Shown: in pieces, positions 1-12,300 of the stretch
Layout of the letters: the number at the start of each line of letters is the position of its first letter
Position numbering within the stretch: the stretch's first letter is position 1
Translations under genes and position numbers: made by a program
From: Steromphala cineraria
Taxonomy: Eukaryota; Mollusca; Gastropoda; Trochida; Trochidae
Direction of reading: 5' to 3'
Assembly: GCA_916613615.1 (NCBI GenBank)
Contig: OU744721.1
Coordinates: 54,198,747-54,262,746 of the forward strand
DNA length: 64,000 nucleotides
Notes under the pieces: model-generated
Seen by the model: only the letters and a program-made list of their open reading frames with translations
Databases searched by the model: none
Told to the model about the DNA's origin: nothing

Positions 1-182
1 CTAGCGAGAGGTAGTAGCGGGTCGCGTCAGCTGACCTTTCGCCGGCCTATGATACCCTAACGTTATCTTTGCAAATGCAGACTTTTAGCGGCTTAGTAAG
101 ATGATCCCTGATTGGTCAAATCCAAAGATCGCCTGACGCGACTCGCTACTACGTCTCGCTGGACTCAATATCGAAGTAAAAC
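1..182. mobile_element. MITE end, family shared with 46279-46501
   Basis: Inverted arms: ctagcgaga.gtagtagcg near the start and cgctactac.tctcgctgg near 143-162. The interior matches the reverse complement of 46320-46460 (for example gcggctt.gtaaga.gatccctg). Truncated by the window edge. Non-coding. Confidence 0.7.
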
Positions 183-1954
183 GGGATCTATTGCAAGTTA
201 ACTTATTAACTTATCAAAACTTTCACATTTTCAAAAACCTATTTTGACAATTTGGACAAGGTTTGCAAAATCAGTCCCATTTCAATTTATCTAAATGTGA
301 CAGCGGGATTGTTTCCTGATAAAAGCTGAGAAATAGTTTTATGTTTTTAACACTTCGTAGATGGATAAAACAGAATATATCTATATATCAAGGTAGACCG
401 GAGAAATTGGAAAGTTACGATTTCATTAATGATGCACTTTTCTGAACTGTTGGCTCAGGCTACACAAAATGAATGACGAAAACATGTTATGTTAGATTAA
501 ATCATTTGAAGATGTTTATGTTTTAACTAGATTAGCGTTTGCGGGACACCGTAAAAGCAGAGCAGTCCCGAAACCGAATTCTTAGAGTGATTGCATAGCT
601 CGTGACCTTGACCTTTGACCTTGAAAGTGAACGTGTCAAAATCGTTCCCCGATGTATGAGTAGTAAGTTATGAATAAGAGTTCTGGAAAAAAGTTATAGC
701 TTATAATACGAGTGCGGCGGCGGCGTTGGAAACTTCACAAAAACTGATAGAATTGAATTAACTAATTAGAACTATAGAACTAATTAAGAATTGATTAGGA
801 ATACACTTGAAATAATCGGAACGTTATTGAAAATTCGTTTCATAAAACCAACTCCTCTCATAACCCTGACAGTTCAATAACAGTGTAATGTTGGTCTCAA
901 CTGCTTCGCTTCTCCCAGTTTTACCTATAGTTTGAATATAGAATAATTAGCAAATGTAATGTACTTTTGCCTATCAATCTAAAAAAGCTAGAAACAAGAG
1001 TAAAACTTCAAACTAAGTTAAGTAAAGCTTCTGATATAAAAGAAATTATTTAACCTGAGAGCGACATTACATCAGAGATGCAAAGCAGTTTCCATTGAGT
1101 AATTCTATTGTATCTATTTTATCTTTATATTTCTTCCTACACATGTTATCACGTCCGAAAACTTCAGTTAGTATAACGAAAATTATACGTTTGCTTCGAA
1201 AGTTTTTCAACATCGACAATAATAAATTGAAGATGTGTCGAAAGCGTGTCAAAGCTTACTTTCTAGTAATACATATCTTTGAAAAAAATGACGCATAGAC
1301 AATTAAATCTCATGATGTTCAATAAATTAAATAATCCGTCATTCTGTATACTGATTACAAATAACTAACAAACGTACATTTAGAGTTTAAGAATCGAGGT
1401 TTATAAAAAATACAATGGTTCTGCGATCACCTGAGAATCTTACTCTGCTTACATATCATTAATACAATATACTCCGATGGTACGCCTTAAATCTTAAAAT
1501 ATACATTTATACATTCACGTGTTTGATAACTGAAAGATTGTTAACAACACATTAAGCACAAACTCACTCACTCTCTCAAACATACTCTGCCTAAATATAC
1601 CTCTGGACAGCCGTACGCTGGCTTATCGATGCGGTAAGCTGCTATCAACATGACCTATTTTCTTCATTGCATGAAGACACATTTAATTCATATTCATTTA
1701 TTAATATTTTTGTATCGTACTCTGTATTTTCTTACAAATAAAAAGTGTTCTCCCACTCATCTACAATACGAAGGCAAGTTACTGTACTAATAGCCCATTG
1801 ACGCCATGCGTGACGTTGCCCGCGGTCAAGGGCGGATAACTCCAAGCGTCAAAACTGGAAAATTGTCAATTGAAAAAGACAGTTATTTAAATAAATTAAT
1901 ATCTAAAATTTCACAAACTATATGAAATAAATGTTTGGATATACATGTACATTG
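183..1954. other. No gene seen
   Basis: AT-rich DNA without a supported gene. A short run of gacctt-type repeats at about 601-630 and a (cgg)n stretch near 715 look like repeat debris. Confidence 0.5.
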
Positions 1955-1960
1955 TATTTG

Positions 1961-2150
1961 GAACTGTATGGTCGGCTGTCGGCTAAACGTCTAGACTATA
2001 CACAACAAATATTTTGCTATATATAGAACTGTATCGTCGGCTGTCGGCCACTTGCCCAGACTATACACAACAAATATATTGCTATATATAGAAATGTATC
2101 GTCGGCTGTCGGCTGTCGGCCACTTACCCAGACTACACACACATACACAA
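1961..2150. repeat. 65-bp tandem repeat, about 3 units
   Basis: Units start near 1961, 2026 and 2091 with gaactgtat.gtcggctgtc and end with ttgctatatata. The third unit has an extra internal gtcggct duplication. Confidence 0.8.
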
Positions 2151-2184
2151 AACTTCATAAAGAGAATACCATGAACATATTAGA

Positions 2185-2222
2185 ACTAATCAATTAATTA
2201 ATTAATCAATTAATCAATTAAC
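2185..2222. repeat. taat/caatta simple repeat
   Basis: Short run of aatta and atcaa units. Confidence 0.7.
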
Positions 2223-2424
2223 ATGTTGAAGAAGATGTGTGTGAATGTAATGAACTTAAACTGTATATGGTATTTACTTTAATTAAAAGACTACTATTAT
2301 CATGCATATACGGTGCAAGTTTACTCAATATACACAGTACATACATATTTAACCTTTGTAGGTTTTATTCTTATAACATATGTACACGAACCTTGCAAAT
2401 TTCGTGTCGTCTTACATGAAGTTC

Positions 2425-2500
2425 TTGCCCGAACCTTGGTCTGTGGCGTGAGAGGCCTGCTTGCTAAGCGCTACCACATTGTGCTCCACAACAATGGGTT
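2425..2500 (-). repeat. Weak tRNA-like (SINE head?) sequence
   Basis: The minus strand has TGGTAGCGCTTAGCAAGC, a box A-like part, and GGTTCGGGC, a poor box B, about 40 nt apart. Heavily decayed if real. Confidence 0.25.
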
Positions 2501-2865
2501 ATATTATGTTATCATATTTAAAAAGTTATCAAAACTCTTCACATAAAAATATGGCACTTGGCACTGTAGCTGACCACGTTTCATTTCTAATTTCGTTTTA
2601 TGATGTGGTCAATCTGGTTTCGCCCATAGTAGGGTTCGAAGGGTCATCCAACGCACACTTTCGTTAGAGTCCTGTTACCTGAGGAGTCTCAACACAATGT
2701 TTCATCATTATATGCCTTATGCTTTTGGAGAACAAGATGGAACAAGCTTTATCTGTGAAACACTGATGCCATATGACAATGGTCAATGTCACGAGATACA
2801 AAGTTGTTACCTGATCTGAAAGGTCTGATCTTATAAATGCACATATGTTTATCAAAAGTCTATCA

Positions 2866-2985
2866 AATAACAAGTTATGGCCAAGGTTAACGTTTTCGAA
2901 AAATGCTTGCTACGCCAGGGTCAAGGTCACATGGTCAAACATTATGACCTCATCTGAAAGGGCCACAGGGTCACCAATTCTAAAA
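2866..2985 (+). repeat. Interspersed repeat copy, same family as 34203-34420
   Basis: Shares aagttatggccaa.gttaac, gttttcgaaaaatgc, ggtcaaggtcac and ttatgacctcatctgaaagg in order with 34203-34300. Type unknown. Confidence 0.75.
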
Positions 2986-3059
2986 TTAATATGTGATTTC
3001 ATATATACACACCAAAAACAGTTGAGCATCCCCCAAATGAAAAGTTGAAGTTTCAGTCT

Positions 3060-4130
3060 GAAACCTAAATGAAACCCTCATTATGGCAAATCAAGGAGTG
3101 TTCTACTGGTGATAAAATAAGGTTTTACTTTTCCAAAACACGTGATTCACGAACGCAATCACATGCACGTGAATCCCGCCACCAATGTGTTGCACAAACC
3201 AAAGTTTCAATCAATCACAAGTATTGGGTATTTAAGGATCGGTTACGACTTCATGACCATATGTTACACTTCTCATTGACAATGGCACGAATGGGACATT
3301 CAAAGGCATTAAGATGGCAGATTTTTAGCTTCATCGGACAGGATTTACAAGGAAATTGCCAGAAGAACTCACTTCCACAAACACCGTCATTAGCCGTCTG
3401 GTCAGGAAGCATGCACAAACAAATGATGTGAGGGATCTTCAACGATCAGGAAGACTAAAACCTACCACGCCACAGGAGGATAGAGCTCTGTCACGACATG
3501 TTAAACGCCTGCCGTTTGCTTAAAACGCCCATCGGAAACAGGTACGGTTACCTCATTGCCGATTGAGCAACCAAACTCTGAGAAATCGCCTCAAAGCTAC
3601 CGGAATAAGGGCCAGAAGGGTCATCAGGTGTCCAATGCTCACAAATCACCACAGACGTGATCGTAGGTTATGGTGTGTGGACAGGCAGAAGTTGAACCTG
3701 AGATTATGGGGGAAGAGTACGAAAGTCCACAGACTTGCCACAAGACCCTTGCTCATGGATGACAGTTCCAGACCCTATCGTTCACATGCTGTAAACCAAA
3801 ATCTGGAAAATAATAATGTAACACGAATTCCATTGCCAACAATGTCACCTGATTTTAACCGAATCGAGCATGTTTGGTACATTTTGGGTCGTCAGATACA
3901 TCCTCCTGTACAAATGAAAACCTAAGGGAGCTGGAGGCCGCTCTGTAAAAGATGGTTCGTATAACAATGCCTTTGCCACGATTCAGTAGCCATATTTAAT
4001 ATTTTAGAACAGCGTCGTTGATTGCACAATTAACTTGATTGCCTCCAATCAGGCATCTCCAATTGTAACCCACAAAATCGGCGAATTATGACAGAGGCTC
4101 AATCAACATTACATTCGCTTGATCTGTCCC
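3060..4130 (+). mobile_element. Tc1/mariner-like transposon relic
   Basis: Decayed transposase in pieces. TVISRLVRKHAQ..DV.DLQRSGR is followed by TTPQEDRALSRHVKR (helix-turn-helix linker typical of Tc1), a stop, then SNQTLRNRLKATGIRARR, RRDRRLWCVDRQ, and, after an internal deletion that removes the first catalytic Asp region, MDDSSRPYRSHAVNQ.LENNNV and SPDFNRIEHVWYILGRQI (the DxNPIEHxW block). Stops and frame breaks make it non-functional. Confidence 0.8.
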
Positions 4131-4393
4131 TTAGGGGGGAAAATGCCATTGAACAAACACCACCAATATTGTAAAAAATGATCCAGACAGCTCCTCATAG
4201 AAGCGGGGTTTTTTTTCCATGTAAGGAGTTTATCTGTTTCGTTCAAATTATATAAAACGGATGCCATTTGTCAATCGTTAAAAATAGCAGTTTTATCTTT
4301 GGGTCTCCTGATAGTTGAACGAAGCGTTAATTACTCCGTACATAGAGAGAACGACTCGCTTCAGTGTTAAATGAGATGAGAAGAATTGTGTAA

Positions 4394-4709
4394 GGGACCG
4401 GTCATTTATTATAGGGGGGGTGGGCCGGTGATTTTAGGGGGTGGGTCACAAAAAAATAAGACAGCCTTTAGGGGTGGGTCACAAAAAAATAAGACAGCCT
4501 TTAGGGGTGGGTCATAAAAATATAATACAGTATTTTAGTGCTGTTTTCAAACATGACAACAAATTTGGGTGGGTCATAAAAAAATATGACAGGCATCAGT
4601 GGGGGGTCATAAAAAATCATGACAGCTTTAAGGGGTGGGTCACTTTTTTGGGGACATACTGTGGGGAAATTTCACCGGCCCACCCCCCCTATAATAAATG
4701 ACCGGTCCC
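4394..4709. mobile_element. MITE with 37-38 bp perfect terminal inverted repeats and internal tandem repeats
   Basis: Left arm 4394-4431 starts gggaccggtcatttattata; right arm 4672-4709 is its reverse complement without a visible mismatch. Between the arms lie about six degenerate units of the type gtgggtcayaaaaaaata. Perfect arms suggest recent activity. Confidence 0.85.
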
Positions 4710-6032
4710 CAAGGAGCCACCAGAGGATCGGCAGGGCATTTGTACAAACAGAAGGGTGTTAGGTGAGGATGTGCGGTATTATCGATACATTGGTATATTG
4801 CAATAAGGAAACAACGTGATACGAATCGGTACACACCTCTGAAATTCTCTAATAAATCCCCGTTTTAATGAATATTTTCCATCTAAACTTCCAGAAAAAT
4901 AAAAAATAAATAAAATGTGATTTTGTGTGGTGAATATGTTTACAGGTCATAAATACTGATTGAAAGATCTCCTTTACCAAAACGGCTGATAGCTGAACTG
5001 ATTATCGTTCTAAATACATATTTAGAGAAGATAGCATGCAAAATCTTAAATTTTAAAAAAGTAAATTCCAACACTTATCAAAATACGCGTTTCCGTATTA
5101 CAATATAAAGCAATAAAGATATGAGAAACGCTACCCTTCCATAGTTTTGGTTAAGAGTCTCTTATCTAATAAATTATTTTAAAGGTTTTTTTTATCATTT
5201 ATAATTAGCTTACATTGTATGATATTTCCGTTATGTTGGTTGACTATTAAAGAAGTTTTTCAATTTCTAAAACGAAAATCCCCAAGAAGCGCATAACTAC
5301 TTACATTGTATTATGTACTTGACTGTCTCGCGCCTGGGATGTCTTGGAAGTTCAATTGAGCGTGTTAACACCCAGCACAGCACAGCACAGCAGTCGAACT
5401 ATTTTGTGAACAAACTAACAAGGAAGGAAATAGTTTGCCTTTATGTATCTGCACAAGCCTCTCGGGTCATAGGTTCCATTAATTTAAGCTACGTATATGG
5501 ATGGCATTTCAAACGTTTTTGTTTAATTCGCCGACTTCCTATCTATTCTACAATATGATAATGCAAATTGAAGATGTCATTAATTCTTTTCTGTTTCCTT
5601 TATCATTTTAGAGAATGAAGTTTAAGAAGTTATGAACAGATACATGTATTGTATGGATTACAATTTGATTTTTTGTACTTACATACAACTTTTCAGGACA
5701 ACATACCTTCTTAAATCAGTTATGCACATGGCCATACATTTGCGATCGACGAACGATCTTTATACAAGAAATAAATCGAAATCATGACCATTGAAGCATG
5801 AAGCAATTCACTATACAATGATTATACTCGATGTACTGATGATTTTACTTATATATTCTTATCTGTTTTTAAATTAACAAAGATAAGTGTATACAAACAA
5901 GCTTTGTAATCCGTCTTGAAATGCTTTTAAAATGACACCTATGTAAACAATTTAAATATTTTTGTAGTGATAAATGTCGATTCTACACATTACTTAATCC
6001 TATGTATCTATATTTTTCTAGCCATAGCTGAC
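4710..6032. other. No gene seen
   Basis: AT-rich sequence without splice-supported coding potential. The open frame at 5313-5558 has no recognisable motif. Confidence 0.5.
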
Positions 6033-6396
6033 TTAAAGGGGCAGTAGCACGTTTTTTGACAATTTTATATTTGCAATTTTTCACTGATAATTGTACGTTA
6101 ATGCTAAATGAATTACTTTGATAGTGTCAAAAAATTCATTACAAAAATCAATTATCCATAGTCAGAGGACAAAGTATTAAGATTCACAAAATATCCATTG
6201 GCAGTCATTTGTGTGTGAAAACCTTTAATTCATTTTGTGAAAGAAAAAGTAGTCGCATGGCTAAACTTTACGTTATATATGTGAATTGTTAATGCTCCAT
6301 ATAGTTTAAATACATTGTCTTTTAATTGGAACAATACATTTCCATTTACCTTACATCACCTTATTTTCCTCCTAAAACGTGCTACTGTCCCTTTAA
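6033..6396. mobile_element. MITE copy 1 of the 'ttaaagggrcagtagcacg' family
   Basis: Ends are inverted repeats of about 23 bp (ttaaaggggcagtagcacg at left, cgtgctactgtccctttaa at right), about 364 bp overall. Relatives at 23868-24244 and 39263-39594. Outermost bases allow a TTAA target duplication, which would suggest a piggyBac-type mobiliser; not proven. Confidence 0.85.
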
Positions 6397-8116
6397 GAAG
6401 TGAATTGTTGGTTATATGTGAAATGTTATTAGCCGAGACAATGTCAGCATGACAAATACAATCATTAAATTTGTTAAAAAGGATATTTATAGATGCAACT
6501 AGAAAGAAATTGTTTGATACTATACCTTATGATACGTGTTCCAATCAACGGGAACAGAACAAACAATTTTGTAAACACTGGTCAACTCTGCATTTGTTAC
6601 TTGGAAATAAAACATATGAGTAATTTGTAAACAAGAAAACATACATTATGTCATTGTCGGTACTGTTATAGGTTTTTAGTGTTATTGATACTATATCTTT
6701 GTTTGAAGAATCCGTGGTCTAAAGCTAGGTGTGAAACTAAACGTTTTCCTTGGCGGCAACCAACCACGTTTAATTCAAATATACAAGTAATACCAAAAGC
6801 TTTTTCTTTTAAATTTGGGTTGTTTATTAATTTATAGTTATATGAATCAAGATGTTTATTTTATTGTCATGTAATTGAATACTTTATCTTAGCAATGTCA
6901 ATTTTTGATAGATAGACAATAAGCAAAATTAGTACGGGAGTTGTTAATAACAATGTCAAGTATGAAATAAGAGGTTTGATTTATAAGAGTATTGATGTGA
7001 AGTTTTAGACTTTGATATTTAAAAAATAACTGAACATGTTGCAGAATTCCCCTTCCTCAGCATCAATTATATACACAGGCGGTTAGTTTTGCTTTGCTCA
7101 ATCCTAAACATCTTGTCTAATGTGTTTGTGTTTCTTTGGAAAGAGATTAATGTCACACAATTGATTTGTCAAATTTGGTATTTTTACTGACATGATAGAA
7201 AGTTCGTACATTGCAAGTTGAGAAGTAGTATACAATGACACTATACTTTCTTTACTTTAATTTATCAATATTATTGTCGCAAATATCCAGATCAGAGAGC
7301 GCTTCCAAAAGCCGTTTCGATAACAATTCTATTACGTTATACAGTAATTTATGCCTATTGAATGAACACAATGAAGCATCGATTTTATTGCACAGCATGA
7401 AGGTTTTTAATACGAACGAAGACCTCTTTTCGGACAAACAATACATGATTTAAAAATTAACAAGCATCTGTCAGTGTAGAAAGAAATAACTCTCTATTAA
7501 TGCTTCAGATAACTGCCTTCATAAAAGATTGGTATCTTGTTTTAAAAATCAAAATTACCTAACAATTAGAATGAAAATCGATGAAAGTCACTATACAAAA
7601 ATCAGAAACAAACAAAGTCTCTCAAATTCAATAAAAATCGCCCAATAATCAAGTCCAGTCACTTGAATCAGTAATCGTTTATCAAAGCAAGCAAATTTTA
7701 TTATAAACAAGATGAACTAAAAGAATCTCGAATTCAACACCAAGATGATTGTAGGCTGTTTCTCACCTATTGTAAAAGAATGAATTATAGGTATTTAAAG
7801 CTAGTCTGTCACCATATATGATAATAATGTTTGGATGTATCAATATTAACTGGATATCAGGATTTTGTTTAAAATCAAGGAGTTTATAAGTAGAATAAGC
7901 AAAAACGTAATATAATAAACGGAGTACATAGTTATTTATAGACATTTCCAACATAAATTACATTCAGTCAATTGAGGCGTTCTTAGAAAATTGATTTTCA
8001 AAGAATATACAGATCCTAAAATTATGGAAACGTCAGATATATACAATAAAGCTAGTAGACCAAAGGTTAGAAAGTTGAGCATCAAGGAATGATTTGAAGG
8101 AATCTCACAAATCGTT
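6397..8116. other. No gene seen; right end reaches the inferred inversion breakpoint near 7890
   Basis: AT-rich. The minus strand from about 7960 to 7900 matches the gene B 3' flank (59020-59065). Confidence 0.5.
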
Positions 8117-8880
8117 ATGATTAGGAAGGGGGTGTTTATCAGTTGTTACTGTAAGATATATTTCCAGGTTCTTTGTTTTTTAGTTCTTTGTCAACAAGCA
8201 ATCAAAGCTCTACTCCCTATTAAATCTTTAATTAGGAAATACGATATTTGTCCGAAGGATGCTTTTGAAATATTTGACATGATTGTACCTATTCTTCTGT
8301 ATGGTAGTGAAATATGGAATTTTTAAAATTTGTTTTAAATGTAAGTTATAGTTTTCCATACGCAACTGCATATGGTGAATGTGGAAGCAATCCATTATAT
8401 GTGGAATATGTCAGCAACTGTGTGATATATTGGATAATGATCCTTAGCATGCACCCAAATATATATCCCTATGTAACTCTTTTAATGTTGAGAGATACCT
8501 CAGAACGAAAACAACCCCATTGGGCAACATTTGTTAAATTCTTTTGTTAGATAAGGATTTGGACATGTATTGATAGCACAAGGTGTAGGCAAAGAAAGGT
8601 TGTTTGTTTAAATAGTTCGCCAAAGAGGAATGGACTGTGCTATCCAAGATTGGCACACTGCATTAGAAACTAAATCTTCATCATGTTTTTATTTATCTAT
8701 TAAATGGGATATTTCTATGGAATCCTATCTTAGTAGTGGTTATCATTTATAATACAAAAAGCATTGCTAATGTTAAGAAGTGGTTATAATAAGTTTGGTG
8801 TTCAGCTATTAAGAAAAGACTCTGTAAATGACGATTCACAAAAAAGTGCTAATTCTGTAAAGTCCAATTTTAAATGAACT
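8117..8880 (+). mobile_element. Non-LTR retrotransposon (LINE) relic, 3' part of reverse transcriptase ORF
   Basis: Conceptual pieces read like the end of a LINE ORF2: FDMIVPILLYGSEIWNF (the 'ilLYGsEiWg' block after the RT thumb), then FLKFVLNVSYSFPYATAYGECGSNPLY, matching the usual 'vL.vs.stpn..vygElGr.Pl', then EWT..SKIGTLH-like remains. Frame breaks throughout. It lies just beyond the gene A 3' end. Confidence 0.7.
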
Positions 8881-8973
8881 ACGTCAATACTGTCAACCCA
8901 TCATTCAATCTAAGTTAAATAATGCCTTGAATTCACGAAATAAAGCTATTCTATTTTCAGATTATTTCCATTG

Positions 8974-8979
8974 TTTATT
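8974..8979 (-). promoter_or_regulatory. Possible polyadenylation signal of gene A
   Basis: AATAAA on the minus strand about 210 nt past the gene A stop codon. Such hexamers are frequent by chance in this AT-rich DNA, so support is weak. Confidence 0.25.
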
Positions 8980-9189
8980 CTCATAGTCATTATTAACAAT
9001 AAATACAATTTATGTTAAGCTGAAATGATACATGTTTTTTTTCTATTTTAATATTCTGTTTCTCCTGCAAAATGCAAATTGATTACATCATTCTTCAGGC
9101 TATGTGTAAAGTAAAGTGGTTATTTACAGAAAGAGCTTATAACCAAGAGGTGAGATGTAAAATACAGAAATGTGTGACATATCAGTAGC

Positions 9190-9343
9190 TCAAATAGCTT
9201 CATATATGTCGGCTTCACACGTGCTGCTACCGCGGGCTGGAATCTCATACAGATCTTCATGTTGCCTGGTGACGTCCTTCATCTGAACTTGGTCATGTGA
9301 CACCTTGCCCATTTGCTTGGTAGACGTCTTCACCCACTGCAGT
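9190..9343 (-). CDS. Gene A exon 9: cytoplasmic tail and stop
   Basis: A 154-nt terminal exon, stop TGA at 9190-9192. The tail of about 51 residues contains EDLYEIP and a C-terminal DIYEAI, two candidate phosphotyrosine sites 15 residues apart. It lacks a 9-codon stretch found in gene B, which there carries an extra YGVI. No catalytic domain. Confidence 0.86.
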
Positions 9344-12300
9344 CTGTATTGTTAGAGATGGACATGATGTTACAACTGTGTAACGAACAAAATGTGACCA
9401 ATCAAGACATTAATTAGGCTTTGACCAAAATACAAACTTAGTTGATATAGTAGATAAACCGCTATGCAAAAGAAAGTATAGATCAGAGTTTGTTTAAATT
9501 TACTTTATATCTGACAGACATGTGATGTATTGACTTATGGCATGTTAACAAAAGCTTATTTTAGCAGTGGCTTTAACAAAACAATCGGGGTCTGGTTAAA
9601 GTTTTGTTAAAATATAATTGTTTAATGAAGGCAGGGGTAAGAACTGGAAATTCCACTATCATAACCTCGCCATGATTAAAAGGTTGTCAATATATCCAAA
9701 AAGGCACACTTTAAAATGTGTTAATCGTGTTCTTATTAGTATGTGAATACGACATCAATAACTCGAAAGAGTTGTAATTGAAAATCTTACATATATGATA
9801 GCTTCAACTACAGAGATTGTACTTTCTTTTGCCTGTCAGTTCAGTATACATTTGTAATTCATGTTACGCTTCGGGTCAATCTTGACTTTAGGACTGATTA
9901 AAAGCAGACTACTGTTTTTTGGAGTTACTTGGTAGATAATTTATTTTGATGAAAGAAGTAACCTGGAAATAATTGTTTCAGAGCACTGCCCAATCAAGTA
10001 AGAAGATAAATGTAAGTCTAAATTTGGAAAGTCATGAGCCGTTATTAAAGGTACATTCAAATTGTTATGGAATCAAAATTTCTTGCCCGTATAAGTGATG
10101 CACTTTGAAAAGACATTCAAATTTCAGAGATTAAATTACTCTGTTTGGTATATCCGATACATATATGTTGTAAAGTAGTTAAAAGGTTCTACTTCATGGT
10201 CTTATTCAATAAAGAAGAAATTATCCCTTTGAAATACAGCTGCAAAACGATTAAAAACTTACCTCCCTTGACGGAGAAGACAGAAAGTGATACCAGCAAA
10301 AAGGAATGATAATACAAGACCAGTTCCAACAGCAGAAACAACCATTGGGAGAACATGCCACTTGTTGCTGTAGTCTAAAAGATATTGTTTGTATTTAACA
10401 GGTGGGAAACTGAATTGAAATGTTTGCTGAGTTAATACAAGTTCAAAGCATAACGCTGTAAACGTCAAAAAAGTTTGTTATCGAATTGTCAAGACCTACA
10501 GCTGTGTCAAAAATCACAAACGAAAGTTAATTTTGCGTTAACATATACTCGTATGTCATACCAAATAGTTTACCGTAACATTCTAAGTGACAAGGGTCAA
10601 ATACTATTTTTTTCCCTTAAAAGTTCCTTTATAAGCTTTCAAAACAGGTTAAATTTATTCCTTTGCGTTCAGTCTATGTTACTTTGTAACTTTGTAAATT
10701 TCATGATATTTTTCCCTTAAACAATGATATTAATAATACTTCATTATCCCAATGAAAAATATTTTGTTATCATCACAGAGCTAGTGTGTAATATAAAAAG
10801 GCAAGTTACACAAGCAAAGGAACAATTTAAAGGTACGCAGTTATAAATAAAATCAATAAATCGGCGGACAACTTTTTGGAATTCATTTTGTCACTGTGCC
10901 TCCAGTCTTTATCCCTTACCTTTCGAATCTGATGCGAATACAAGTATCTATTACGATTTAAGAACTTCTTGTCCATTTTCAGCACATTCTTAAATATAAC
11001 TGTACATGTATACAGGCCAATTCCCAGATAGAAGATGTTCACACCTCAAGTTTAAACCTTTCCAATACTGGTCGGGGCAGTTTGCGGAATACATGTAAAC
11101 ATCATATGATTGATTTCACTGAAAATGATTTATGCCTTACCTCTATCACATCCCTCATCTCCCCTCCCATCTTCACAGCCGTCAGCACAGTGTCCAGTAG
11201 TGTTGTCACATGATACATTGTTAGCACAGTGACCACATGTTTCAGAGCAGTCTTGTCCATATCTTTCTTCTTTGCATACTGGAATATTCGACAGAACTAC
11301 ATTTGTATCATTAAAAGAAACATATTCATATAGATATTAGGTAATAATACTACTACTCGGAAAATTATTGGGAGGACAACATCTATCTAACTTGAATAGA
11401 CAGAGGAAAACAAATCGGGTGTGCTATTAATATTAGAACGATAATGTAAGGAATCCTTTTGGTTGATTTTCAAGTTTCACTCTTTCCCGGTGAGTCTTAA
11501 CAATATACCTGTACTATATAAACTTATACCTGTCGTATACCTGTTGCGACTTGGGAAAATTAGGTTTAGTAATTATATGATTTACCCTCTGAAGCAAATC
11601 CATTTTGCATAAACTAATATGTCCATATAAAGAGGAAACTATAAAAATAAAAGTACTATTGGCACTTAAATGTATTTACTTTTGGTTTGATACGGAAACG
11701 ACTGGTAACGTGACGAAGTCCGGTGGATGTCAAAATGATTCATTTACTTGACAAAGAAGGTCGAAGTGGTTTATGACGCCATTTGAGCTTTCGCTCAAAC
11801 AGCGAAATGAAGTATCTTTTGATTTTTTTAAGTTTATTCCTTAAGTCTGCTAAGACGGAATCTCTATGATCAGATTAACACTATTGCAGAAATGAATCAG
11901 AGCCAAAGGGTACTGTATAGCATGCTTTAAAATATTTCCAATATGGAACTAGGACTGCCGCGGCAGTACTTAGGTCTTCAAGATTCCTGTTTGACCTTGA
12001 CATACTGTTTGACCTTCTCATGCATGTTTGACATTCACATGAATGTTTGTTAAAGAAGGTTCAAACATACTCAGCAAAACACCACTTTTCCATATGCAAA
12101 GTTTGACCCTTCCTCCTGACCGGAAATGACTGTTCGCGAGCGATTTTATTCTTTTATCTTGAAGACCTTGCTCATGTCTAACTGTCATGCAAAAATCATT
12201 AAGTTCCAAGGTCTGGTCTTTTAGTTATCTGCCCTTGAAGTTTGTGATTTTGAGATTTTGGTCAACTTTGAAAGGTCACAGCACAAAAAGTATTGTAGTT

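Noticed and set aside
601..640. Nuclear-receptor-type direct repeats (tgacctttgacctt)
   Set aside because: Similar gacctt runs occur in several repeats of this window (12000, 12790, 15270), so this is more likely repeat debris than a regulatory site.
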